Source: an uncultured Flavobacteriales bacterium (GTDB taxonomy: Bacteria > Bacteroidota > Bacteroidia > Flavobacteriales_D > Crocinitomicaceae). Taken from it: DNA of 10,611 bases. A model generated the notes under the pieces. The model saw nothing but the letters and a program-made list of their open reading frames with translations, was not told the DNA's origin and did no database searches. The stretch is from assembly GCA_905479845.1 (NCBI GenBank), contig CAJQOB010000258.1:1-10611 (forward strand). Direction: 5' to 3'. Positions 1-7,353 of the stretch are shown here, piece by piece. Every line of letters starts with the position of its first letter. Position 1 is the stretch's first letter. A program made the position numbers and the translations under genes.

Positions 1-359
1 TTGTAAGCCATTCCAGTAACTTGATTGTCTGCAACTGCAGCAAGTGCTTTTGGTGCATTGTCGGCCTCCATAATGTCGTAAATTGGAATGCGTTGTGTTC
101 CATTTGCCATTTGGAAATTAACGTAGTCAAGATCTGTAGAATACCGTACAGTCTTTTGAACTGTGTACGGAAAATCTCCGATCACTGCACATGGTTCACC
201 AGTAACCATGAAAATTGGTGGATAAATCTGTGCCATTGATGGCTCAATTTGAATCTTGCAATAACCATCTTCGCGGCCTTTTGCTATAATTACCACTTGA
301 TTGTCTGCACCATGTCGGTACGCTGTCACTTCTGTTGGGTATAAAATTTCTCTACTCAT
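1..359 (-). CDS. Hypothetical protein, 3' end cut by left edge
   Basis: An open frame of 119 codons runs leftward from an ATG at 359-357 to the edge without a stop. A second in-frame ATG lies directly upstream (362-360), so the protein starts M-S-R-E or M-M-S-R-E; no clear Shine-Dalgarno sequence decides between them. The visible part begins MSREILYPTEVTAYRHGADN and continues with a mixed, beta-rich composition. It includes a segment with 'PPIFMVTGEP' near residue 50 and 'GDFPYTVQKTVRYST' near residue 65. There is no signal peptide, membrane span or motif that I recognise. It is divergent from the RhiA-like gene starting at 566 and shares a 206-bp upstream region with it. I accept it as real because the frame is open throughout, the composition is protein-like and the start is well placed. 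The function is unknown. Confidence 0.7.
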   Translation of the reverse strand, partial: MSREILYPTEVTAYRHGADNQVVIIAKGREDGYCKIQIEPSMAQIYPPIFMVTGEPCAVIGDFPYTVQKTVRYSTDLDYVNFQMANGTQRIPIYDIMEADNAPKALAAVADNQVTGMAY

Positions 360-502
360 CATGAATAATTTAAATGTGTTAGTTCCTACTCTTTTCGGTT
401 AGGGGGTTTTTCGGATATCACCTGAGTACAAATTTCGTAAGTAGAGACACTTTCAGTAAGAGTGGATTTCCTAGAATTGGAAAAACGCGTAAAACTACGT
501 GG

Positions 503-531
503 TTGAATTGTATTTCTACCTGTTAACTTGG
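503..531 (+). promoter_or_regulatory. Possible Bacteroidota-type promoter for the RhiA-like gene
   Basis: A TTG at 503-505 is followed after 18 bases by TAACTTGG at 524-531. This resembles the Bacteroidota pattern of a TTG-containing -33 box and a TAnnTTTG -7 box, with one mismatch among the six fixed -7 positions. It would start transcription about 25-30 bases before the ATG at 566. Such short patterns occur by chance in AT-rich DNA, so this is only a candidate. Confidence 0.3.
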
Positions 532-554
532 CATTAGTATAAACCACTTAAAAA

Positions 555-558
555 AGGA
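555..558 (+). promoter_or_regulatory. Shine-Dalgarno-like AGGA before the RhiA-like gene
   Basis: AGGA, within AAAAAGGATC, ends 7 bases before the ATG at 566. Most other starts in this window lack such a match, as is usual in Bacteroidota. Its presence supports 566 as the true start and suggests relatively strong translation initiation. Confidence 0.45.
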
Positions 559-565
559 TCTAAAT

Positions 566-1153
566 ATGTATACCATAAATGTTACAAATGAATCTCCGTC
601 GGATACGACCTTCATTATTTTTCAGAAACCACCTCAGGAAGCTCCTGATTTGCATGCTCTGGCATGGAAGACAAGCCGTCTCTTCTCAGGTCAGCGATCA
701 ACAGTGAGTTGGGAAAAGGATTATTCTTTCTTTTCAGCCCAAACGGGAATGATTTCTCCTGGTATCGTAATATCACCAGTCAGTCAAGTTAATGCGAGTT
801 TTCCAGATGCTAATGAAGTTTCTCTAGAAAGTGACTATCAATTCTCCGATCCATACTCAGGACTGGCAGAATCTCTGGCTATTAGATAATCAGGAGGAAT
901 CGAACCAGGTCAAATGGGGGCAGGATTTGGTCTTGCAAATTCTCCTCTTTTCGTCGCTCAAGCGATGTCATATTTTGCCCTTTCTATTCCGGAACCGGGC
1001 AACGACTACTATGTTGGGTATGGGAACTATCGAGAAGGAGAAGTAATTGATTACAATACGACCATGGCAAATGCAGCGATGCTTAGCTTTCCGAGTTCTG
1101 GAGGATCTGTCAATGTTACATTGGAAGCTAATGGAACGATCAAAGTTCAGTAG
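566..1153 (+). pseudogene. RhiA-like protein gene interrupted by an in-frame TAA
   Basis: The frame from ATG 566 encodes 107 residues up to a TAA at 887-889. It then stays open in the same frame to the TAG at 1151-1153, a total of 195 codons counting the interruption. Both halves read as one protein. The N-terminal half has 'LHALAWKT' and 'SWEKDYSFFSAQTG' (about residues 31-69). The C-terminal half has 'GAGFGLANSPLFVAQA' and 'YYVGYGNYREGEVID', then a closing beta-strand-like 'VNVTLEANGTIKV'. From memory this order matches the RhiA-like family of about 190-200 residues, named after rhizosphere-expressed RhiA of Rhizobium leguminosarum, whose biochemical role is not established. Family members carry something like 'SLYIKEDGTIP' where this one has 'SLAIR-stop-SGGIEP', so a GAA-to-TAA change would explain the stop. 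No other lesion is visible, which points to a recent mutation, a sequencing error or, less likely, readthrough. Restart at ATG 914 is possible, but the AGGAGG at 892-897 lies 16 bases upstream, which is too far to be ideal. No signal peptide is seen. Confidence 0.7.
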
Positions 1154-1158
1154 AAAAC

Positions 1159-1193
1159 AAAATCGCCAAGAGCAATAAGTTCTTGGCGATTTT
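1159..1193. terminator. Bidirectional intrinsic terminator between convergent genes
   Basis: A perfect 13-bp inverted repeat (AAAATCGCCAAGA at 1159-1171 and TCTTGGCGATTTT at 1181-1193) encloses a 9-base loop. The stem is flanked by T runs when read on either strand. It begins 5 bases after the stop at 1153 and lies 22 bases beyond the stop of the minus-strand gene ending at 1216, so it is placed to end transcription of both. Confidence 0.85.
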
Positions 1194-1215
1194 TCTGTAG
1201 TTGCAGGTAAAAACC

Positions 1216-2184
1216 TTATTCTTCAAGAATCTCTTCAACCTCCTCAATAATCTCTTCCTCTTCTTCCAAAATTTCGTTGGAAACGACTTCGTCGCCAAAT
1301 TTCTCATAGTTGACAAGCCACGCTGCAGCATTCTTTACGTAACGTCCCGTTCCAGCAGTATCCCAGTTGATGTATAGTCGAGTGAATCCGCCATCTAAAA
1401 TCAAGCGTTTCCCATCTTTTTCGTAAACGGCAGTCACTAAGTTTCCAGCGGAACCATAAACAAGTGGCTCTAAATCTTTATGATCAGAAAGCGTAGCAAT
1501 TGTCACTCCTTCATATAAGTGTTGAAGCCCTGTTGTGATCAGGTGGTTTGGCATTACTCCAACTTTCTTTCCACCCATCATTAGGTCAACAACCTTGTTT
1601 CCCATAGTGTTTCCGTTCATTTCCACACCGATCAATTCTTTGGCGACGTAGTTTGCATCTGCGTAATAAGGCTGATTATCGCCCCAGATATAAACGCCTT
1701 TTCCAGCATCGAAAAATTCCTTGATGACTTTAATGTGGTCCTTGTTCAACATTTGAGTCGAACTTGAGATAATCCATAACTGACAAGCTTTGTCCAGTCC
1801 TTCTTTCAAAACTTCTGGTTCTGGTGGACGGTTCATCCATCGATAAACTGAAAATCCTTTTTCTTTTAATGCACCTTCTGGTAGTTTGAAATCGAATCCT
1901 TCTCCAGTGTAAAGATGTAAAACGGCAATTGTTTGACCTTCGAAAGCACCGTCGACTGCCAAATCGTATTGATTTCCGTTGGCATTTCCGTAGGAATCAG
2001 AAGCAACTTCACGTTGTACTGTTCTCGTTTGTTCAGATTGAGTAACAGGGTCGTAATAAACTTCTTCAGCTTCTTCTGTGATGACATTCTGCGACGCACA
2101 TTTGTTGTATTGTGCAAATGTTCCGTTCGATATAAAGGAAAAGCTCAAAGCAATTCCTGCGATAATAAGTTTGGAGGTTTTCAT
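1216..2184 (-). CDS. Secreted protein with glutamine-amidotransferase-like fold and Glu-rich tail
   Basis: The protein has 322 residues. Residues 1-24 form a signal peptide (MKTSKL, a hydrophobic core, then 'GTFA' before Q), so it is probably exported to the periplasm or outside. A linker rich in Q, T and E (about 25-75) precedes an alternating beta/alpha region (about 80-295). That region contains 'TIAVLHLYTGEGFDF', 'LWIISSSTQML', 'GKGVYIWGDNQPYYADA' and 'RLILDGGFTRLYINWDTAGTG'. The layout resembles class-I glutamine-amidotransferase-like or DUF4350-like Rossmann folds, but I see no Cys-His-Glu catalytic triad, so a binding role is more likely than amidotransfer. The last 19 residues (304-322) contain 12 Glu and 7 Ile/Leu/Val and nothing else. 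The ATG at 2184 is chosen because the signal peptide follows directly. The gene lies 56 bp downstream of the DinB-like gene on the same strand. The family is uncertain; the gene itself is sure. Confidence 0.8.
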   Translation of the reverse strand: MKTSKLIIAGIALSFSFISNGTFAQYNKCASQNVITEEAEEVYYDPVTQSEQTRTVQREVASDSYGNANGNQYDLAVDGAFEGQTIAVLHLYTGEGFDFKLPEGALKEKGFSVYRWMNRPPEPEVLKEGLDKACQLWIISSSTQMLNKDHIKVIKEFFDAGKGVYIWGDNQPYYADANYVAKELIGVEMNGNTMGNKVVDLMMGGKKVGVMPNHLITTGLQHLYEGVTIATLSDHKDLEPLVYGSAGNLVTAVYEKDGKRLILDGGFTRLYINWDTAGTGRYVKNAAAWLVNYEKFGDEVVSNEILEEEEEIIEEVEEILEE

Positions 2185-2240
2185 AATGTGATTGTGTTTC
2201 TATTTGGAAGTCTGTACAACTAACTCCCAAAAAGTTTCAA

Positions 2241-2798
2241 TCACATGCTAAGATTTAGATTAACGTGGCCTCCTCCCTTATTTTGAATAAGGTACTTTTC
2301 TTGAATCACTTTGAGGTGATGTAAATCGTGCCCAGCGATCGTCCAGCCAAGCTCTCGTGGGGAAATTTCCACGTCGCTTGCAATCCCAGGAAAGTCGATG
2401 TTTTCTACATTCATTCGCTTAAAAAGGAGAATCGTAGAACGCCTAACCAAATCGTATTCTTGCAACAAATCTGAAAATGAAATACCGGTTGCGGCATCCT
2501 CTTTGGCATAAAGGTCTTGATCAAATCCAGGGAGCATCAATTCTTCTTTTCTAGAAAAACAGAGCGCACGATAGGCAAGAATTCTTTCCGTATCGATACA
2601 GTGTGATAGCACTTCTTTAATTGTCCATTTGCCCTCCTGATACGCATACGTTGATTGTATTTCGCTCAAAGGTTGTAGTACCTCCATCATTTCGGTTCTC
2701 GAAGCTTCAAGTGAAGAAATGAGGTCATCCTTTAGAACAAGCTTGATGTATCTCGAAAAATAGAAGTTATTTCTTGAGGCTGGTTTCGTAATTGTCAT
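2241..2798 (-). CDS. DinB/YfiT superfamily protein
   Basis: The predicted protein has 185 residues with the helical pattern of the DinB/YfiT superfamily, small four-helix-bundle proteins that often bind a divalent metal. The hallmark stretch 'GKWTIKEVLSHCIDTERILA' gives His66. Near the C-terminus 'GHDLHHLKVI' gives His157, His160 and His161. His66, His157 and His161 are spaced as in the usual three-histidine metal site. Family members include thiol-dependent transferases (bacillithiol or mycothiol type) and many proteins of unknown substrate; nothing here picks a substrate. No signal peptide is seen, so it should be cytosolic. I chose the ATG at 2798. A longer frame opens at a TTG (2834) that overlaps the preceding gene, but its 12 extra residues (Asn/Phe-rich) do not look like family sequence. 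It lies 26 bp after the upstream gene and 56 bp before the secreted protein, so co-transcription is likely. Confidence 0.85.
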   Translation of the reverse strand: MTITKPASRNNFYFSRYIKLVLKDDLISSLEASRTEMMEVLQPLSEIQSTYAYQEGKWTIKEVLSHCIDTERILAYRALCFSRKEELMLPGFDQDLYAKEDAATGISFSDLLQEYDLVRRSTILLFKRMNVENIDFPGIASDVEISPRELGWTIAGHDLHHLKVIQEKYLIQNKGGGHVNLNLSM

Positions 2799-2824
2799 TT
2801 TGTTGTTGAAATTGAAATAAATGG

Positions 2825-3175
2825 TTAGTTCCAATTGAAGAACATATCTCCTTTAATGGAGGCATGGAGCGATGATTTGAGTTGATCAAACTTTTTCTTG
2901 GCTTTCAGGTTGCCTTTTTCAGCTTCTGCCTTTACCTTATAGTATAGGTCCATTGTTTCACCGAATAAATCCTGATCCAATCGGTTTTTGATGTTGGCAA
3001 TTTTGCTGTTCACCTCGATGAGGTAGTGCTCAATCTCACCAAGTTCCTTTAATTCTTCAGCGGTACAGTCATCCTTACGTACGAGCAACACATATCGCGG
3101 CAATAACTCACCGAGAAGCGCATTGAATTGATCCAATTCCTGATTCAATAATTGCTTGTGTTTTTCAAAACTCAT
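2825..3175 (-). CDS. Small helical hypothetical protein
   Basis: The protein has 116 residues, starting MSFEKHKQLLNQELDQFNAL at an ATG at 3175. It is charged and Leu/Lys/Glu-rich almost throughout, so it is probably all alpha-helical and perhaps partly coiled coil (about 5-25, 40-75 and 80-105). It ends with 'GDMFFNWN', which is less helical. There is no signal peptide, membrane segment or metal motif, and I do not recognise a named family. It is the first gene of a minus-strand group with the DinB-like gene 26 bp downstream. It is divergent from HemW across about 92 bp that must hold the promoters for both. Composition and start placement support it as a real gene; its function is unknown. 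Confidence 0.75.
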   Translation of the reverse strand: MSFEKHKQLLNQELDQFNALLGELLPRYVLLVRKDDCTAEELKELGEIEHYLIEVNSKIANIKNRLDQDLFGETMDLYYKVKAEAEKGNLKAKKKFDQLKSSLHASIKGDMFFNWN

Positions 3176-3267
3176 GGTATTAAATTATGAAAAAATGATG
3201 TTCGAAGCAATCTTTTTCCCGATTTAACATTTGTTCATAAGCTAATTCCTTTGTGTATTTTTGGCCT

Positions 3268-4389
3268 GTGGCAGGAATTTATCTTCATATCCCATTTTGT
3301 AAACAGCAATGTACCTATTGCGATTTTCATTTCAGTACGACTTTTGAGGCTTACCGTGAAGAGATGGTCAATTCCATTGCTCGGGAGTTAGTTTCTAGAG
3401 TCAGTTACTTGGAAGATAAGCCGATTGAAACAATCTATTTTGGAGGAGGCACTCCGAGTATTTTGAGGAAAGATGAAATAGCCAAGCTGCTTGAAACAAT
3501 CAACTCGACCTTCCAGGTGAATCCAAATGCTGAGATTAGCTTGGAAGCCAACCCCGACGATATTTCAGTTGATTCATTGAAAGAATGGAAAGAGCTTGGA
3601 ATCAACCGACTAAGCATTGGCTTGCAGTCTTTCAAAGAAGATGATTTGAGATGGATGAATCGTGCACATACTGTGGATGAAGCTCAGAACTGCGTTCGAT
3701 TAGCTCAATCTGAGGGATTCGACAACCTGACAGTGGATCTTATTTATGGGCTTCCAAACTTAACTCTGGAAGAGTGGCGAAATCACGTTCGAACTGTTAT
3801 TGATTTCGACGTGCCACACATTTCGGCATATTGCTTAACAGTGGAAGAAAAGACAGTGTTGCACAAATTGGTTAAAACAGGAAAAATCGATTCTGTTTCA
3901 GATGATACACAGGGAGAGCAGTTTTTGGAGCTGTTAAAGATGCTCGAAGCGAAGGAGTATCAACAGTATGAAATTTCCAACTTTTCGAAGCCTGGATTTG
4001 AATCGAAGCACAACGGTAATTACTGGAAAGGTAAATGGTACTTGGGCGTTGGACCCTCAGCACATTCGTTCAATGGTACATCCCGGCGTTGGAATATCGC
4101 GAACAATCGTCGTTATTTGAAAGCAATTGAAGAAGAAACGACATGTTCGGAAACGGAAGAGCTGTCGGTAGAAAACCAGTTTAACGAGCGTATTTTGATA
4201 GGCTTACGTACAATATTGGGCGTGAACCTGAACGAACTAGAGGCCGTTTCCACGCCTCCCAAGGTATTTTACGACAAAATGGGGTCGTTTATTGAATCAA
4301 ATTGGATGATCAGACAGAATTCAGCGATTTCTCTTACCAAAGAAGGAAGGCTCCGCGCGGATTATATCGCGAGCGAGTTGTTCATCTAG
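3268..4389 (+). CDS. hemW: HemW, radical-SAM heme chaperone (coproporphyrinogen III oxidase-like)
   Basis: HemW is a cytosolic radical-SAM protein that binds heme and a 4Fe-4S cluster and is thought to insert heme into respiratory proteins. It was long misannotated as oxygen-independent coproporphyrinogen oxidase. The 373-residue protein carries the cluster motif Cys11-x3-Cys15-x2-Cys18 followed by Asp19-Phe20. True HemN has a fourth cysteine at the position of Phe20, so this is the HemW form. The SAM-binding 'GGGTPS' begins at Gly59, and the HemW heme-associated HNxxYW motif is His248 to Trp253, followed by 'GVGPSAHSF'. The C-terminal part (about 290-373) fits the HemN C-terminal helical domain. 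The start is GTG at 3268, giving 'AGIYLHIPFC' as in related proteins; a GTG at 3253 would add only five atypical residues. No Shine-Dalgarno sequence is visible. The gene is divergent from the small helical gene at 3175 and 139 bp ahead of the peptidase gene. Confidence 0.93.
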   Translation: MAGIYLHIPFCKQQCTYCDFHFSTTFEAYREEMVNSIARELVSRVSYLEDKPIETIYFGGGTPSILRKDEIAKLLETINSTFQVNPNAEISLEANPDDISVDSLKEWKELGINRLSIGLQSFKEDDLRWMNRAHTVDEAQNCVRLAQSEGFDNLTVDLIYGLPNLTLEEWRNHVRTVIDFDVPHISAYCLTVEEKTVLHKLVKTGKIDSVSDDTQGEQFLELLKMLEAKEYQQYEISNFSKPGFESKHNGNYWKGKWYLGVGPSAHSFNGTSRRWNIANNRRYLKAIEEETTCSETEELSVENQFNERILIGLRTILGVNLNELEAVSTPPKVFYDKMGSFIESNWMIRQNSAISLTKEGRLRADYIASELFI

Positions 4390-4528
4390 TTGAACTCAAT
4401 CCATTTAGAACCTCTTAGCGACTTAAACTCCTTGAGATCATTTAATATTGATTTTAACCATTCATCATACGGGCAATTCAACTCTAAATTCATTTATTAA
4501 CTTTACCACCGAACGCATCAAACGTACC

Positions 4529-7315
4529 ATGAAAACAATCTTAGCACTTCTATCTCTATTCATTATTTCGTCAACCTTTGCGCAAAAGAAAGTCATCGAC
4601 CATACAGCCTACGATGGTTGGAAGACGCTCAAAAGTGAGAGAATCTCTAATGACGGAAACTACATCTGTTACGAAATCAAACCACACAAAGGAGACGGTT
4701 TCCTGTACATCTACGATGTAGAAACAGGTGATTTAGACTCCATCCCACGTGCTACGCGAGCTTCGTTCTCGGGAAACAGTGGTTTTGTAGCCTTCAAAAT
4801 TACGCCAGGATACGATACACTTCGCAACTGCGAACTTGAAAAAGTTGACAAGAAGAAGTGGCCTAAGGATTCCATGGGAATTTACATTCTCGCAACAGAT
4901 TCATTGATCAAATTTCCTAAAATCACTTCATTTGAAGTAAACGAAGAAAGCAACTGGATTACATTCATGTCAGCCGATAACAAGTTGAAAATGAATCCAA
5001 GTGAAAAGAAGAAAAAGAAACGTAAGAAGTGGTGTAAGAAAAAACAGAAGCCTGAACCAACATCAAAAGGAAAACTACTGACAATCTTCAATCCCATTTC
5101 TGGTGAAAGGTTAGAATTCAAGGATGTCAAGAAATACGAAGTGTCGAAAAATGCGAAGCGAATTGCCTATACGACGCATCAAAAATTGGAAGCAGATTCA
5201 ATTACATTGAGCATAATTTCAACAGGAACGGATGATAATTGGACGATCAAGCAGAAATATACTGATCTCACAAAAATGTCGTTTGATGAAAAAGAGGAGG
5301 AATTAGTCTTCTTGAGTTCAACGGATACGGCAAAAGTGAAAATTCATAAATTGGAAGTGGCTGTCTTTGGATTGAAGAAGCATTTTGTCTTAGCTGACAC
5401 AAGCGCGTCGTTTTTTGTTGACGGTCATACGGTATCAACCAACTATGCTCCGAGCTTTACAAAAGATGGAACTTATATTTACTTTGGGACTGCGGAAAAG
5501 CCAGTTGAAGAGCCAAAAGATACATTGATTGAAAGTGAAAAAGTAAAGTTGGACTTGTGGCATTACCAAGAACAACGTCTTCAACCGCAACAGTTATTAG
5601 ATTTGAAAAGGGACAAGAGCAAAACTATTTTGTACGCCTATGATGTTGTTTCGGCTAGCGCAGTTCAACTTTCAAGCGACACACTTAAAATGCGTTCAAA
5701 ATTCGACTTGAAAGGGGATTACCTATATGCTGTTAGCCAAGAAGCATATGCGCACACATATAATTGGGCAGTTCCGCGCTTAGAGGATAGTTATCGTGTT
5801 TCTGTCAAAACGGGAGAGTCTGAATTAATTAAGCGCGGCGTAGAATTCGGAGGTGAGATCTCGCCGTCGGGGAATTATTTTCTCTATTATGATACTGACA
5901 AGCATAATCATTATGCGATTGATCTTTCCACGAAAGAGGAGACGTGTTTGACGTGCTCAGTGGACAACGTGCTTTGGGAAGAGGACATGAACGGAATGCC
6001 GATGAAAGCCTACCCGTCAGGAATTATTGGTTGGAACAAAGACGAAACAATCGCATACATTCAATCGGAATTTGATATTTGGGAATACAACTTCGAAACA
6101 AACGGAACAACTTCAACAACACACGAGGAAGGAGCAAAGGCAAATATTGAATTGAGACCACAATTTTGGTCGTATGACAGTACTTACATTGATTTTGAAA
6201 ACGTGTACGTGAAAGGTTTTAATAGAAAAACGAAAGGTGTACATATTTACAATTTGGATTTTCACGCAGGACACGTAGACTTAAATGAAAAAGCATATTA
6301 TGATGCTCGTTTGTATCCAATTCGTCGCTCAAAAGACAAGTCTCAAATGATGCTTCGCAAGATGACGGCAGTGGATTACCCGAACTTGTTCTTAGCGGAT
6401 GATTTCAAGGCAGGAAAACAAGTGTCAGATGCGAATCCTCAGCAAAAAGATTACAACTGGACAACGGTAGAATTAATCAATTGGACGAGCTACGAAGGGC
6501 TTGAATTGGCAGGTCTACTTTACAAACCTGAAAACTACGATCCGAACAAAGAATACCCACTGATGGTTTATTTCTACGAGTTGTACACAGATCGTTTGCA
6601 CTCGCACTACACGCCAAGACCAACAGCGTCAATTGTGTTTCCTACTGAATATGCATCGGCGGATTACTTTGTATTTATACCAGACATTCGTTACAAAGAA
6701 GGACATCCAGCGAAATCAGCTTATGATTGTATCATGAGTGGAACGGATCGTGTCTTGGAAATGTATTCAAATGTTGATTCTACTCGCATGGCCTTGCAAG
6801 GGCAATCTTGGGGTGGTTACCAAACTGCTCAACTGGTCACAATGACAAAACGCTACAAAGCTGCAATGGCTGGAGCCCCCGTAACGAATATGTTCTCAGC
6901 TTATGGCGGAATCCGTTGGGGAAGTGGGCTAAATCGGCAATTCCAATACGAGCACACTCAAAGTAGAATAGGGTACACGATTTGGGAACGACCAGATTTA
7001 TATGTTGAGAATTCTCCACAATTCCACCTTCCAAATGTTGAAACACCATTGTTGATTATGCACAACGACGGTGACGGAGCAGTTCCATGGTACCAAGGAA
7101 TTGAATTGTACACGGGATTGAAAAGACTTGGTAAACCAACTTGGATGTTGAATTACAATGGCGAACAACACAACTTGATGCAAAATGCAAATCGTATTGA
7201 TTTGAGTATTCGCATGCGCCAGTTTTTCGACCACTATTTGCACGGAAAAGATGCTCCACTTTGGTTAACAGACGGTATTCCTGCAACAGTGAAAGGAAAG
7301 GAGCTGAGATACTAA
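4529..7315 (+). CDS. Secreted S9 prolyl-oligopeptidase-family serine peptidase
   Basis: The protein has 928 residues. Residues 1-18 are a signal peptide (MKTILALL, a hydrophobic core, 'STFA' before Q), so it acts in the periplasm or outside. I chose the ATG at 4529 because it gives this signal peptide; the in-frame upstream extension to 4448 would bury it behind 27 unrelated residues. The long beta-rich region (about 20-640) fits a beta-propeller like those of S9 peptidases. The C-terminal alpha/beta-hydrolase domain holds Ser760 in 'GQSWGGY', Asp849 in 'HNDGDGAVPW' and His881 in 'NGEQHNLM', a complete catalytic triad in the expected order and spacing. It likely cleaves peptides (dipeptidyl- or oligopeptidase type) for nutrient use; the exact specificity cannot be read from the sequence. 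An odd basic insert (about 158-180) contains runs of Lys. No C-terminal secretion-system sorting domain is evident. SulP starts 38 bp downstream, so read-through transcription is possible. Confidence 0.92.
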   Translation: MKTILALLSLFIISSTFAQKKVIDHTAYDGWKTLKSERISNDGNYICYEIKPHKGDGFLYIYDVETGDLDSIPRATRASFSGNSGFVAFKITPGYDTLRNCELEKVDKKKWPKDSMGIYILATDSLIKFPKITSFEVNEESNWITFMSADNKLKMNPSEKKKKKRKKWCKKKQKPEPTSKGKLLTIFNPISGERLEFKDVKKYEVSKNAKRIAYTTHQKLEADSITLSIISTGTDDNWTIKQKYTDLTKMSFDEKEEELVFLSSTDTAKVKIHKLEVAVFGLKKHFVLADTSASFFVDGHTVSTNYAPSFTKDGTYIYFGTAEKPVEEPKDTLIESEKVKLDLWHYQEQRLQPQQLLDLKRDKSKTILYAYDVVSASAVQLSSDTLKMRSKFDLKGDYLYAVSQEAYAHTYNWAVPRLEDSYRVSVKTGESELIKRGVEFGGEISPSGNYFLYYDTDKHNHYAIDLSTKEETCLTCSVDNVLWEEDMNGMPMKAYPSGIIGWNKDETIAYIQSEFDIWEYNFETNGTTSTTHEEGAKANIELRPQFWSYDSTYIDFENVYVKGFNRKTKGVHIYNLDFHAGHVDLNEKAYYDARLYPIRRSKDKSQMMLRKMTAVDYPNLFLADDFKAGKQVSDANPQQKDYNWTTVELINWTSYEGLELAGLLYKPENYDPNKEYPLMVYFYELYTDRLHSHYTPRPTASIVFPTEYASADYFVFIPDIRYKEGHPAKSAYDCIMSGTDRVLEMYSNVDSTRMALQGQSWGGYQTAQLVTMTKRYKAAMAGAPVTNMFSAYGGIRWGSGLNRQFQYEHTQSRIGYTIWERPDLYVENSPQFHLPNVETPLLIMHNDGDGAVPWYQGIELYTGLKRLGKPTWMLNYNGEQHNLMQNANRIDLSIRMRQFFDHYLHGKDAPLWLTDGIPATVKGKELRY

Positions 7316-7353
7316 ATTTAAAAACTGTATATTCAGCCCTCACAAAATTTTGA

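Noticed and set aside
21..239. Plus-strand ORF of 72 codons opposite the left-edge gene
   Set aside because: It is Cys-, Trp- and Asn-rich with no domain character, and it is antisense to a longer open frame with protein-like composition.
831..1046. An alternative-frame ORF (71 codons, GTG start) bridging the interrupted RhiA-like gene
   Set aside because: I considered whether a frameshift into this frame explained the stop. Family-like sequence stays in the original frame on both sides of the TAA, and this frame's product has no family resemblance, so the lesion is a nonsense codon and not a frameshift.
1866..2223. Overlapping ORFs on both strands inside and upstream of the secreted-protein gene
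   Set aside because: They lie inside or opposite the 322-residue gene, which has a clear signal peptide and fold pattern. Their products look random, so they are shadows.
2799..2834. A 12-residue N-terminal extension of the DinB-like protein from TTG 2834
   Set aside because: It needs a rare start codon and overlaps the preceding gene, and its Asn/Phe-rich sequence is unlike the family; the ATG at 2798 is better.
3246..3253. TTCCTTTG as a -7 box for hemW
   Set aside because: It has one mismatch to TAnnTTTG and would give a leader of only about 10 bases, with no well-spaced TTG upstream. It is too weak to annotate.
4498..4505. TAACTTTA as a -7 box for the S9 peptidase
   Set aside because: It resembles TAnnTTTG with one mismatch, but no TTG-type -33 box lies at the expected distance upstream, so I do not call it as a promoter.
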